From Aquirhabdus sp. (GTDB lineage: Bacteria > Pseudomonadota > Gammaproteobacteria > Pseudomonadales > Moraxellaceae), in the NCBI GenBank assembly GCA_030149815.1, contig JASLHI010000061.1, positions 1 to 13,889 of the forward strand: a stretch of DNA of 13,889 nt, read 5' to 3'. The notes under the pieces were generated by a model. The model did not search any database. It had not been told where the DNA came from and saw only the letters and a program-made list of their open reading frames with translations. Below are positions 1 to 6,852 of this stretch, in pieces (position 1 is the first letter of the stretch; each line of letters begins with the position of its first letter). The position numbers and the translations under genes were made by a program.

Positions 1-25
1 GTTTTGAAGCAGTACGGAGCTCAAT

Positions 26-2590
26 ATGAAAATCGTCGTCGTCGGTCATGGCATGGTTGGACATCGTTTTGTTGAAGTTTTGGCACGCGATGCAGCGACA
101 GCAAATCTGGGTACGCCGATTGATGTCACTGTGCTCTGTGAAGAAAACTTGCCTGCCTATGATCGTGTGCAATTATCCTCTTATTTTTCAGGAAAAACAG
201 CAGAAGACTTGTCTTTAGTTAGCCCTAACTTCTTTGAAGACAATGGTTTTAAACTGCATTTAGGCAAAGGCGCGGCTGAAATTGATCGCGTAGCCAAAAC
301 TGTGACAACTACAAATGGCGAAACTCTATCGTATGACAAACTGATTTTGGCGACTGGATCATATCCATTTGTTCCACCATTACCAGGTAAAGATCGCGAA
401 GACTGTTTGGTTTATCGCACAATTGATGACCTTGAAGCGATGAAGTTGAGCGCGACACGCTCAAAAGTAGGTGTGGTCGTTGGTGGTGGTTTGTTGGGTC
501 TTGAAGCGGCAAAAGCATTACGGGATTTAGGTTTAGAGACTCATGTTGTCGAGTTTGCACCCCGTTTGATGGCGGTACAGATCGATGATGGTGCAGGCAA
601 AGTCTTGCGCAAAAAAATTGAAGATTTGGGCGTAGGCATTCATTTAGGTAAAAACACGACTGAAATCGTTGATGGTGAAAACAGTCGTCATCGCATGAAT
701 TTCGCAGATGGTTCACATCTTGAAACAGATATGATTTTGTTCTCTGCGGGGATTCGCCCACGTGATGATTTGGCACGGAAATTTGGTTTAGATGTTGGTC
801 CACGTGGCGGTATCGTGATTAATAACGAATGCTTGACCAATGATCCTGATGTTTATGCGATTGGTGAATGTGCGCTGTGGGAAGGTCGTATTTACGGTCT
901 GGTTGCTCCTGGTTATCAAATGGCAGAAACAGCTGCGCATTCCATTATTCAACATGAGAAGAAAAAAGAGTTTTTGGGCGCAGACATGTCAACCAAGCTT
1001 AAGCTTATGGGTGTTGATGTGGCATCGATAGGTGATGCGCATGCGACAACCGCTGGTGCGCAAAGCTTTGTTTATGTTGATGAGCCAAATGAAGTTTATA
1101 AAAAACTGGTTGTCTCTGCGGATGGTAAAAAACTGTATGGCGCAGTGTTGATTGGTGATGTAGAGGCTTATGGTGGCTTGCTACAACTAATGCTGAATGA
1201 CATGGATTTGCCAGAGAATGCGCAAGCGTTGATTTTGCCAAGTTTTGATGGTTCAGCAAAATTAGGATTGGGTGCAGATGCATTGCCGATGACTGCAACG
1301 ATTTGTTCATGTAATAACGTGAGTAAAGGCGAGATTTGTGATGCGGTTTCAAGGGGTTGTGTAGACTACGACAGCGTTAAATGCGGTACTAAAGCGGGAA
1401 CTTCATGTGGTGGCTGTGCTGCACTTGTCAAACAAGTAATGAATGCAGAACTGGAGAAAATGGGCGTTGAGGTCAAAAAAGACATTTGCGAACATTTTGC
1501 TTATTCACGCCAAGAGTTATTCCATCTTTGCCAAGTTGAAAAAATTAAATCATTTGATGAATTGCTGGAAAAACATGGCAATGGTCAACATGATGGCTGT
1601 GATATCTGTAAACCAACTGCGGCAAGTATTTTGGCATCGCTCTGGAATGAGCATGTGCTGAAAAAACCACTCGCTGGTTTGCAAGATACCAATGATTACT
1701 ACATGGCGAATTTGCAAAAAGACGGCACATATTCTGTTGTACCGCGTATGCCAGGTGGTGAAGTCACACCAGAAGGCTTGATTGCAGTTGGTGCGGTTGC
1801 CAAGAAATATAACCTCTACACCAAGATCACTGGCGGTCAACGTGTGGATCTTTTTGGTGCACGTTTAGAACAATTGCCACTAATCTGGAAAGAGCTGATT
1901 GATGCTGGTTTTGAGTCTGGTCATGCTTATGGCAAATCATTGCGTACCGTAAAATCTTGTGTGGGTTCAACATGGTGCAGATATGGCATGTTGGATTCAG
2001 TTGGTTTTGCGATCGAGTTAGAAAATCGTTATCGCGGTTTGCGTTCACCACATAAAATCAAGTTTGCAGTTTCAGGCTGTACACGTGAATGTGCGGAAGC
2101 GCAAGGTAAAGACGTCGGTGTGATTGCAACTGAAAACGGTTGGAATCTCTATGTCTGTGGTAACGGTGGTATGAAACCTCGTCATGCAGAATTGTTGGCT
2201 TCTGATTTGGACAGCGAAACATTGATCAAGTATGTTGATCGTTTCTTGATGTTCTATGTCAGAACAGCCGATCGTCTACAACGCACTAGCGTGTGGCGTG
2301 ACAATATGGAAGGCGGTCTGGATTATCTCAAAGATGTGATTATCAATGATTCTCTGGGTCTTGCAGCAGAGCTTGAATCGCAAATGCAATATGTTGTCGA
2401 TACCTACCAATGCGAATGGAAAACAGCGATCAATGATCCAGAAATCATGAAACGCTTCCAACCATTCGTAAATTCTAATCAAGCTGATGACAACATTGTG
2501 TTTGTGGAAGAGCGCGGACAAATTCGCCCAGCGACACCAAGTGAAAAAGCTGGACGTATTAATGTTGTTGAAGTTGTTGGAATGGCGTAA
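26..2590 (+). CDS. nirB: NirB, assimilatory NADH-dependent nitrite reductase, large subunit
   Basis: Cytoplasmic siroheme enzyme that reduces nitrite to ammonium with six electrons from NADH, working with NirD. The 854-residue length fits the family (E. coli NirB is about 850). Seen in order: an FAD-binding glycine motif near residues 4-15 (VVVGHGMVG); an NAD-binding motif near 149-162 (GVVVGGGLLGLEAA); a BFD-type [2Fe-2S] site with C427, C429, C461 and C464; a second cysteine-bearing BFD-like stretch near 489-545; a ferredoxin-like half-domain near 555-625; and the siroheme/[4Fe-4S] ligands C645-X5-C651 and C685-X3-C689. All metal ligands are present, so the enzyme should be active. The ATG has a GGAG ribosome site at 16-19. 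Only 25 bases of leader lie inside the window, so its promoter cannot be judged. Two hairpins follow the stop codon, before nirD. Confidence 0.97.
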   Translation: MKIVVVGHGMVGHRFVEVLARDAATANLGTPIDVTVLCEENLPAYDRVQLSSYFSGKTAEDLSLVSPNFFEDNGFKLHLGKGAAEIDRVAKTVTTTNGETLSYDKLILATGSYPFVPPLPGKDREDCLVYRTIDDLEAMKLSATRSKVGVVVGGGLLGLEAAKALRDLGLETHVVEFAPRLMAVQIDDGAGKVLRKKIEDLGVGIHLGKNTTEIVDGENSRHRMNFADGSHLETDMILFSAGIRPRDDLARKFGLDVGPRGGIVINNECLTNDPDVYAIGECALWEGRIYGLVAPGYQMAETAAHSIIQHEKKKEFLGADMSTKLKLMGVDVASIGDAHATTAGAQSFVYVDEPNEVYKKLVVSADGKKLYGAVLIGDVEAYGGLLQLMLNDMDLPENAQALILPSFDGSAKLGLGADALPMTATICSCNNVSKGEICDAVSRGCVDYDSVKCGTKAGTSCGGCAALVKQVMNAELEKMGVEVKKDICEHFAYSRQELFHLCQVEKIKSFDELLEKHGNGQHDGCDICKPTAASILASLWNEHVLKKPLAGLQDTNDYYMANLQKDGTYSVVPRMPGGEVTPEGLIAVGAVAKKYNLYTKITGGQRVDLFGARLEQLPLIWKELIDAGFESGHAYGKSLRTVKSCVGSTWCRYGMLDSVGFAIELENRYRGLRSPHKIKFAVSGCTRECAEAQGKDVGVIATENGWNLYVCGNGGMKPRHAELLASDLDSETLIKYVDRFLMFYVRTADRLQRTSVWRDNMEGGLDYLKDVIINDSLGLAAELESQMQYVVDTYQCEWKTAINDPEIMKRFQPFVNSNQADDNIVFVEERGQIRPATPSEKAGRINVVEVVGMA

Positions 2591-2597
2591 GGATTTG

Positions 2598-2624
2598 CTC
2601 ATGACTTTTATAAAAGATCATGAG
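2598..2624 (+). other. Hairpin just after nirB
   Basis: Near-perfect inverted repeat beginning CTCATGA and ending TCATGAG, with a nearly closed TTTTA/TAAAA core and one bulged base. It starts 8 bases after the nirB stop. No T-run follows, so it is not a terminator by itself. It could protect the nirB 3' end or act with the terminator at 2645. Confidence 0.5.
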
Positions 2625-2644
2625 TAAGACAAGTTTCGTGTATT

Positions 2645-2677
2645 ACTTCCTATTTTGACCGAATAGGAAGTCTTTTT
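2645..2677 (+). terminator. Intrinsic terminator between nirB and nirD
   Basis: Perfect 10-bp stem ACTTCCTATT / AATAGGAAGT (2645-2654 and 2662-2671) with loop TTGACCG, followed by CTTTTT. It lies inside what would normally be a co-transcribed pair. NirD is therefore made by partial read-through, by regulated antitermination, or from its own promoter in the AT-rich 46 bases before its start. Confidence 0.8.
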
Positions 2678-2723
2678 AAGATTCATTTTTTGTTTAGCTT
2701 TTATATAGATTGGAGATTACATC

Positions 2724-3044
2724 ATGTTAGAAAAAATTTGCGCACTAACTGATCTTGTCCCGAACATTGGCGTTCCAGCACTCGTTAATGGTGAACAAGT
2801 TGCATTGTTTCGTTTAAAAGATGGCAATGTTTACGCAGTTTCAAATTTTGATCCGTTTAGCCAAGCCAATGTGATTGCACGCGGTATTACAGGCAATCTG
2901 AAAGGCTTAGATGTTGTTGCTTCACCAATTTATAAACAACACTTTGACCTGAAAACAGGGCAGTGTATAGAAGATGATAATGTTTCAATCAAAACTTATT
3001 CCGTCAAACTAGATGGTGGTGATGTATTAATTGCTCTGAATTAA
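2724..3044 (+). CDS. nirD: NirD, nitrite reductase small subunit
   Basis: Small partner of NirB in the cytoplasmic NADH-nitrite reductase. The 106 residues match NirD length (about 105-110). The protein has the Rieske-like beta fold but, as usual for NirD, lacks the CxH and CxxH ligands of a true Rieske [2Fe-2S] site: the corresponding parts read SNFDPFSQANVIARG and ASPIYKQHFDLKTGQ. The start is supported by GGAG at 2712-2715, 8 bases before the ATG. It lies 133 bp after nirB with a terminator in between, and a second terminator follows at 3106. A damaged copy of codons 59-74 is present at 4849-4896. Confidence 0.93.
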   Translation: MLEKICALTDLVPNIGVPALVNGEQVALFRLKDGNVYAVSNFDPFSQANVIARGITGNLKGLDVVASPIYKQHFDLKTGQCIEDDNVSIKTYSVKLDGGDVLIALN

Positions 3045-3105
3045 TGATGAGCTGCAGAGTATTTTAACTCTCCACAAATATCTGAAAAGTAATACTTAAT
3101 TAAGA

Positions 3106-3150
3106 CTCCACAGATGTGTTAACGTCACATCTGTCTGGAGATTTTTGTTT
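3106..3150 (+). terminator. Intrinsic terminator between nirD and the first nitrate transporter
   Basis: Stem CTCCA+CAGATGTG (3106-3118) pairs with CACATCTG+TGGAG (3126-3133, 3136-3140), leaving a 2-nt bulge and loop TTAACGT. It is followed by ATTTTTGTTT. It ends nirD transcripts and lies 38 bases upstream of the transporter start, so it may also act as an attenuator. An alternative pairing, ATATCTG at 3077-3083 with CAGATGT at 3111-3117, would block the 5' arm. Confidence 0.82.
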
Positions 3151-3187
3151 AATTTGGCGTTTTATTTATACGCTTGGGAGAGTTATC

Positions 3188-4648
3188 TTGGCTACTCGTA
3201 TCGCGATATTCAATGTCTCCATTCCACGGATACGGATTTTGCATTTTACTTGGTTGGCATTTTTTATCACGTTCATCATGTGGTTTGCCTTTGCGCCGTT
3301 AATGCCGATGCTCAAGACTACTTTTAACCTGAGCGAAAACGACATCAAAGCGCTGCTGCTACTCAATGTTGCGATTACCATTCCCGCACGAATTTTGATT
3401 GGCGTATTGGTTGACAAATATGGCCCACGCATCACTTATAGTATTCTGCTCGCACTCTGTGGCGTGCTCTGTTTAGGTTTTGCTGCCGCCACCAGTTTTG
3501 GGATGCTCGCAACAATGCGTTTCTTGCTGGGGTTTTCTGGTGCAGGTTTTGTGATCGGTGTTCGTTTGGTCAGTGAATGGTTTCCTGCTCGTGAAGTAGG
3601 TGCTGCTGAAGGGATTTATGCAGGCTGGGGCAACTTCGGTGCGGCGATTGCCAGTATGGCGATGCCTGTGCTGGCATTGAGTTTTGGCGGTGACCATGGC
3701 TGGCGTTATGCGATCGCCCTCACAGGGGTGATCGCTATTGCCTACAGCGCAATCTTTTACCGTAAAGTACGTGACACACCCGAAGGTTCTACTTATTTTC
3801 GTCCAGCAAAAACAGGTGGACTGGAAGTGACCAGCAAAGCTGATTTTGTTTTGTACTGCCTTATGACCTTACCATTGTACTTGGCGTTGGTGCTATTGAC
3901 TTGGCGTTTGGGTAAATTTGGTCTATTAACAACTACGACCAGCCTAATCGCTTATGCAGTGATTGTCGCTTTGGTCGTTTATCAATACGCCAAACTCTGG
4001 CAAGTGAATAAACACCTTTATACGGGTGAACATCCACCTGCACCTGCGTACAAATTCAAACAAGTCGCCATCATCAATTTTACCTATTTAGCCTGTTTTG
4101 GTTCTGAATTGGCAGTCGTATCAATGCTGCCTTTGTTCTTTATCAGTACGTTCAAAATCAGCCCAGTTTATGCTGGCATCACAGCAGGCAGCTTCGCAAT
4201 TATGAATCTTTTTGCGCGTCCAGGTGGCGGATGGCTATCTGACCGTATTGGTCGTCGTAAGGTATTGACGATGATGCTTGCTGCGCAAACAATCGGCTAC
4301 TTACTGCTGTCGCAAGTTGATAGCACTTGGTCTGTGGGGATGGCGATTGCGTTGACCATCATCACTTCCATTTTTGTTCAGGCTGCTTGCGGTGGTGTTG
4401 ACTCTGTCATGCCACTGATTCAACGGCGCATGACAGGTCAAATTGCTGGCCTTACAGGTGCTTATGGCAATGTGGGTGGCGTGATTTTCCTGACCGTATT
4501 GAGTTTAGTTAGCCCAATGATTTTCTTCCTTGTGATTGCGGCTGTCTCTGCCGTCGCGGTATTAGTGACTTGTATGCTCGATGAACCTAAGGGCCATATG
4601 GTTGAAGTCGATGAAAAAGGTAATGTTCAGTTAATTGCCATGGACTAG
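3188..4648 (+). CDS. narK: NarK-type nitrate/nitrite transporter, first copy
   Basis: Inner-membrane major facilitator protein of the nitrate/nitrite porter family, bringing nitrate in for assimilation and possibly exchanging nitrite. The TTG at 3188 is the likely start (486 residues): GGGAG lies 7 bases upstream and the N-terminus then aligns with the second copy (SIPRIRILH vs SVPRIKILH). An upstream in-frame ATG at 3116 sits inside a terminator hairpin and adds an unrelated tail. Family marks are the TM2 arginine R68 (IPARILIGVLVDKYGPR), nitrate signature 1 near 146 (GWGNFGAAIAS), the second substrate arginine R344 (FARPGGGWLSDRIGRR) and signature 2 at 424-431 (GAYGNVGG). The central loop carries two additional hydrophobic segments (about 215-270), so there may be 14 rather than 12 membrane passes. 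Roughly two thirds identical to the copy at 5213, by eye. Confidence 0.93.
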   Translation: MATRIAIFNVSIPRIRILHFTWLAFFITFIMWFAFAPLMPMLKTTFNLSENDIKALLLLNVAITIPARILIGVLVDKYGPRITYSILLALCGVLCLGFAAATSFGMLATMRFLLGFSGAGFVIGVRLVSEWFPAREVGAAEGIYAGWGNFGAAIASMAMPVLALSFGGDHGWRYAIALTGVIAIAYSAIFYRKVRDTPEGSTYFRPAKTGGLEVTSKADFVLYCLMTLPLYLALVLLTWRLGKFGLLTTTTSLIAYAVIVALVVYQYAKLWQVNKHLYTGEHPPAPAYKFKQVAIINFTYLACFGSELAVVSMLPLFFISTFKISPVYAGITAGSFAIMNLFARPGGGWLSDRIGRRKVLTMMLAAQTIGYLLLSQVDSTWSVGMAIALTIITSIFVQAACGGVDSVMPLIQRRMTGQIAGLTGAYGNVGGVIFLTVLSLVSPMIFFLVIAAVSAVAVLVTCMLDEPKGHMVEVDEKGNVQLIAMD

Positions 4649-4654
4649 TTTTTT

Positions 4655-4697
4655 GAGGACTTGCGCGCTAGTTGCTTAGGGCAGTGCGTAAGTCCTC
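4655..4697 (+). other. Long-stem hairpin after the first transporter
   Basis: 12-bp stem GAGGACTTGCGC / GCGTAAGTCCTC with one G-U pair, enclosing a 19-base loop. It starts 7 bases after the transporter stop. No T-run follows, so on its own it is probably an mRNA 3'-end stabiliser placed just ahead of the terminator at 4704. Confidence 0.5.
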
Positions 4698-4703
4698 AAT
4701 CTC

Positions 4704-4728
4704 ATGGCGTGTACTGCGCCATTTTTTT
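4704..4728 (+). terminator. Intrinsic terminator after the first transporter
   Basis: Stem ATGGCGT / GCGCCAT (one T-G pair) with loop GTACT, followed directly by seven T. It cleanly ends the nirB-nirD-transporter block and isolates the regulatory gap that follows. Confidence 0.85.
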
Positions 4729-4773
4729 GGTTTTATACCCCGTAAGCCCTTCACTTTATAGAACTACCCAAAT

Positions 4774-4790
4774 TGCACCAAAATGGTTCA
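4774..4790. promoter_or_regulatory. Probable NtrC (NR-I) binding site
   Basis: TGCACCAAAATGGTTCA closely matches the NtrC dyad known from glnA-type enhancers (TGCACY-N5-GGTGCA). The half-sites TGCACC and GGTTCA are 5 bases apart, and one base of the right half-site departs from consensus. It lies about 215-230 bp upstream of the sigma-54 motif at 5005-5020, a workable enhancer distance. The assignment depends on the host having NtrC. Confidence 0.6.
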
Positions 4791-4848
4791 ACCTCATAAA
4801 ACTCTTTTCAACACTGACTTATATCAGTTTGGCAAAGTGACTAGTTCA

Positions 4849-4896
4849 TTGAAATGCTTTGATGTTGCGGCATCACCAATTTATAAATAACACTTT
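4849..4896 (+). pseudogene. Decayed fragment of nirD
   Basis: 41 of 48 bases match codons 59-74 of the intact nirD (2898-2945), in the same orientation. The core reads D-V-A-A-S-P-I-Y-K-stop-H-F, against D-V-V-A-S-P-I-Y-K-Q-H-F in nirD; the CAA codon has become TAA. No start or further open frame is visible on either side, and resemblance fades within a few codons. Its position 317 bp upstream of the second transporter parallels nirD lying upstream of the first. This points to an old nirD-transporter tandem duplication in which this nirD was lost. Confidence 0.75.
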
Positions 4897-5004
4897 ATTT
4901 AAAAGCGGGCTAATGCTTGGAATAAGATAGTATTCATTTGAAAATCTATAAATTTCAATTGAATATCGAGAAATAATCCATTCTTTTGTAGTGATTGATA
5001 TTTC

Positions 5005-5020
5005 TGGCATGGTTAATGCT
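5005..5020 (+). promoter_or_regulatory. Probable sigma-54 promoter of the second nitrate transporter
   Basis: TGGCAT-GGTTA-ATGCT matches the -24/-12 consensus TGGCAC-N5-TTGCW. The invariant GG (5006-5007) and GC (5018-5019) are exactly 10 bases apart. Transcription would start near 5031, about 10 bases before the first leader hairpin, so the whole antitermination leader lies in the transcript. The NtrC-like site upstream supports nitrogen control. Confidence 0.6.
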
Positions 5021-5041
5021 TTATTAAATATGTGAGTTAAG

Positions 5042-5160
5042 TCGACAGTATCCAAAGGCGGATCGAAGGCTTGTAAAGATTCAATTTGGTAAGCATAAAA
5101 TTAGTTTGAGTGGACAAAGGCGTCCATACCAGAAAATCTAGGTATGGGCGCTTTTTATTT
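5042..5160 (+). promoter_or_regulatory. ANTAR-type (NasR/NasT) antitermination leader RNA
   Basis: Two hairpins carry the same hexaloop AAAGGC, with A at loop position 1 and G at position 4 as required by the ANTAR target motif. Hairpin 1: ATCC / GGAT around loop 5054-5059, with an optional outer TCGA/TCGA helix across a bulge (5042-5066). Hairpin 2: TGGAC / GTCCA around loop 5116-5121 (5111-5126). The 3' half of hairpin 2 forms part of the 5' arm of the terminator at 5120-5151, so the two structures exclude each other. In the known system a nitrate/nitrite-controlled ANTAR protein binds the hairpin pair and lets polymerase continue. No ANTAR gene is in this window. Confidence 0.78.
5120..5160 (+). 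terminator. Leader terminator before the second transporter
   Basis: Stem GCGTCCATACC / GGTATGGGCGC (11 bp, one T-G pair; 5120-5130 and 5141-5151) with a 10-base loop, followed by TTTTTATTT. It lies 53 bases upstream of the transporter start with no upstream gene to end, which fits an attenuator controlled by the overlapping hairpin at 5111-5126. Confidence 0.85.
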
Positions 5161-5212
5161 ACTTGAAGTTATTTTTATTTCGACATATTAATTAATTTGA
5201 AGGGGTGTTCTC

Positions 5213-6685
5213 GTGGCTAATCAAATTCCTCTATTTAAATTGAGCGTTCCTCGGATCAAAATTCTTCATCATTCGTGGATTGCCTTTTTTATTACTTTTG
5301 TAATCTGGTTTGCATCAGCACCTTTAATGCCAGCTCTAAAAACTTATTTTGGAATGACTGGTCCAGAAGTGAAAGCGCTGCTCATGCTGAACGTTGCATT
5401 GACCATTCCAGCACGCGTCTTGGTTGGTGTCTTGGTTGATAAGATTGGTCCACGTAAGTCTTATACAGGCATTTTATTTGTTGGCGGCGTATTGTGTTTG
5501 GCATTTGCCGCAGCACAAAATTATCAACAATTAGCCATATTACGTTTTCTCCTTGGTTTTATTGGCGCTGGGTTTGTTGTGGGAATTCGTCTTATTGCAG
5601 AATGGTTTCCAGCTCGGGAAGTTGGATTCGCCGAAGGGATTTATGGTGGTTGGGGTAACCTAGGTGCAGCGATTGCTTCGATGACTATGCCAATTATTGC
5701 GTTTAATTTGGTTGGTGGAACTGATGGCTGGCGCGCGGCGGTTGCAACGACTGGTGTGCTTGCAATTGTGTATAGCTTCTTCTTTTATCGCGGTGTTCGT
5801 GATACACCAGAAGGTTCAACTTATTTCCGTCCGATGAAATCGGGTGGTTTAGAAGTAACAACCAAGGGTGATTTTGTATTCTATGTATTCATGACTGCGC
5901 CATTATATCTGGTTCTGGCATTCATGGCATGGCGTTTATCACCTGCTGGATTGAAACTACTGTCTGATAGCCAAACATTGCTTGCTTATCTTGCGATCGC
6001 TGCGCTTACTGTTTATCAATATGCAAAGATCTGGCAAGTCAACAAACATTTGTTTGATGCAAATGCACCAGTTGCTCCACGTTATGAATTCAAACAAGTT
6101 GCTGTATTGAACTTGGCATATATGGCATGTTTTGGATCTGAACTTGCTGTGATCTCGATGTTGCCACAATTCTTTATTGATCATTTTGGTGCATCACAAA
6201 CGGTAGCAGGTTTTAGTGCAGGCTGTTTTGCCGTGATGAATATCTTTGCTCGTCCAGGCGGTGGGTATTTGTCTGATGCTGCGGGTCGTCGTAAGATTCT
6301 GTTGCTTTGCTTGTTAGGTCAAACGATTGGTTATGGATTGATGTCACAAATGGGTAATGCTGGTTGGACTTTGCCATTGGCTCTTGGTTTGGTCATTGCA
6401 ACATCAGTATTTGTTCAAGGTGCATGTGGTGCGGTGTATTCGATTATTCCTTTGATTCAACGTCGTATGACTGGACAAATTGCAGGAATGACAGGTGCAT
6501 ATGGTAATGTCGGTGGTGTGTTGTTTCTAACTGCATTCTCAATGCTATCTCCATCAGGTTTCTTCTATTTGGTTGCTGCGGTAGGAGGTTTGGCATTCGT
6601 TGGAGCACTGTTCATCACTGAGCCACGTGGACATATGATTGAAGTCCATCCAGATGGTCGTATTGAGCGCATCGCTGTGGAATAA
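5213..6685 (+). CDS. narK: NarK-type nitrate/nitrite transporter, second copy
   Basis: Inner-membrane nitrate/nitrite porter of the major facilitator superfamily, 490 residues from a GTG start with a strong AAGGGG ribosome site (5200-5205) 7 bases upstream. It has the same marks as the first copy: the TM2 arginine in IPARVLVGVLVDKIGPR, signature 1 (GWGNLGAAIAS), the second arginine in FARPGGGYLSDAAGRR, signature 2 (GAYGNVGGV), and the enlarged central loop with additional hydrophobic segments. The codon choice is more AT-leaning and uniform than in the first copy, so the two have diverged for a long time. Unlike the first copy, it has a sigma-54 motif and an ANTAR-type leader in front, so it is likely the nitrate-inducible, nitrogen-controlled transporter. 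A palindromic repeat and a phosphatase/kinase gene follow on the same strand. Confidence 0.94.
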   Translation: MANQIPLFKLSVPRIKILHHSWIAFFITFVIWFASAPLMPALKTYFGMTGPEVKALLMLNVALTIPARVLVGVLVDKIGPRKSYTGILFVGGVLCLAFAAAQNYQQLAILRFLLGFIGAGFVVGIRLIAEWFPAREVGFAEGIYGGWGNLGAAIASMTMPIIAFNLVGGTDGWRAAVATTGVLAIVYSFFFYRGVRDTPEGSTYFRPMKSGGLEVTTKGDFVFYVFMTAPLYLVLAFMAWRLSPAGLKLLSDSQTLLAYLAIAALTVYQYAKIWQVNKHLFDANAPVAPRYEFKQVAVLNLAYMACFGSELAVISMLPQFFIDHFGASQTVAGFSAGCFAVMNIFARPGGGYLSDAAGRRKILLLCLLGQTIGYGLMSQMGNAGWTLPLALGLVIATSVFVQGACGAVYSIIPLIQRRMTGQIAGMTGAYGNVGGVLFLTAFSMLSPSGFFYLVAAVGGLAFVGALFITEPRGHMIEVHPDGRIERIAVE

Positions 6686-6703
6686 AGTTGTCGTTTTGAT
6701 TTG

Positions 6704-6802
6704 AAGTCTTCTCCTTCAAGGGGAAGATTTAGATGGGGATGGTTTTAATGCAAAAATCAATAGCATTCTCCCTTCTAAATCTCCCCCTAATGGGGAAGAC
6801 TT
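6704..6802. repeat. Palindromic intergenic repeat, about 100 bp
   Basis: Imperfect inverted repeat with arms of about 38 bp (6704-6741 and 6764-6802), beginning AAGTCTTCTCC and ending GGGGAAGACTT, each containing a GATTTAGA-type core or its complement. Each arm can also fold alone, and an inner AATGC / GCATT pair extends the stem. TTTTGTT follows, so it may also reduce read-through from the transporter into the kinase gene. It looks like a dispersed palindromic or MITE-like element. That it recurs in the genome is an expectation, not something visible here. Confidence 0.7.
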
Positions 6803-6852
6803 TTGTTATGAATGAATAATAATTTCAGTGACACATTTAGAGTACTATTTTC

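Noticed and set aside
309..803. Minus-strand open frame of 164 codons opposite nirB
   Set aside because: Antisense shadow of the nirB FAD/NAD domain; the composition is typical of a reverse-frame artefact.
3056..3071. Hexaloop hairpin AGAGT-ATTTTA-ACTCT as an ANTAR target
   Set aside because: The loop lacks G at position 4, and no second hexaloop hairpin overlaps the terminator at 3106.
3116..3187. Upstream ATG extending the first transporter by 24 residues
   Set aside because: It lies inside the terminator hairpin, lacks a ribosome site, and the added residues have no counterpart in the second copy. The TTG at 3188 has GGGAG at proper spacing.
4873..5100. Minus-strand open reading of about 75 residues in the regulatory gap, protein-like in composition
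   Set aside because: It has no ATG with a ribosome site, overlaps the nirD relic, the sigma-54 motif and leader hairpin 1, and matches no family I know. It could be a decayed gene fragment but cannot be supported.
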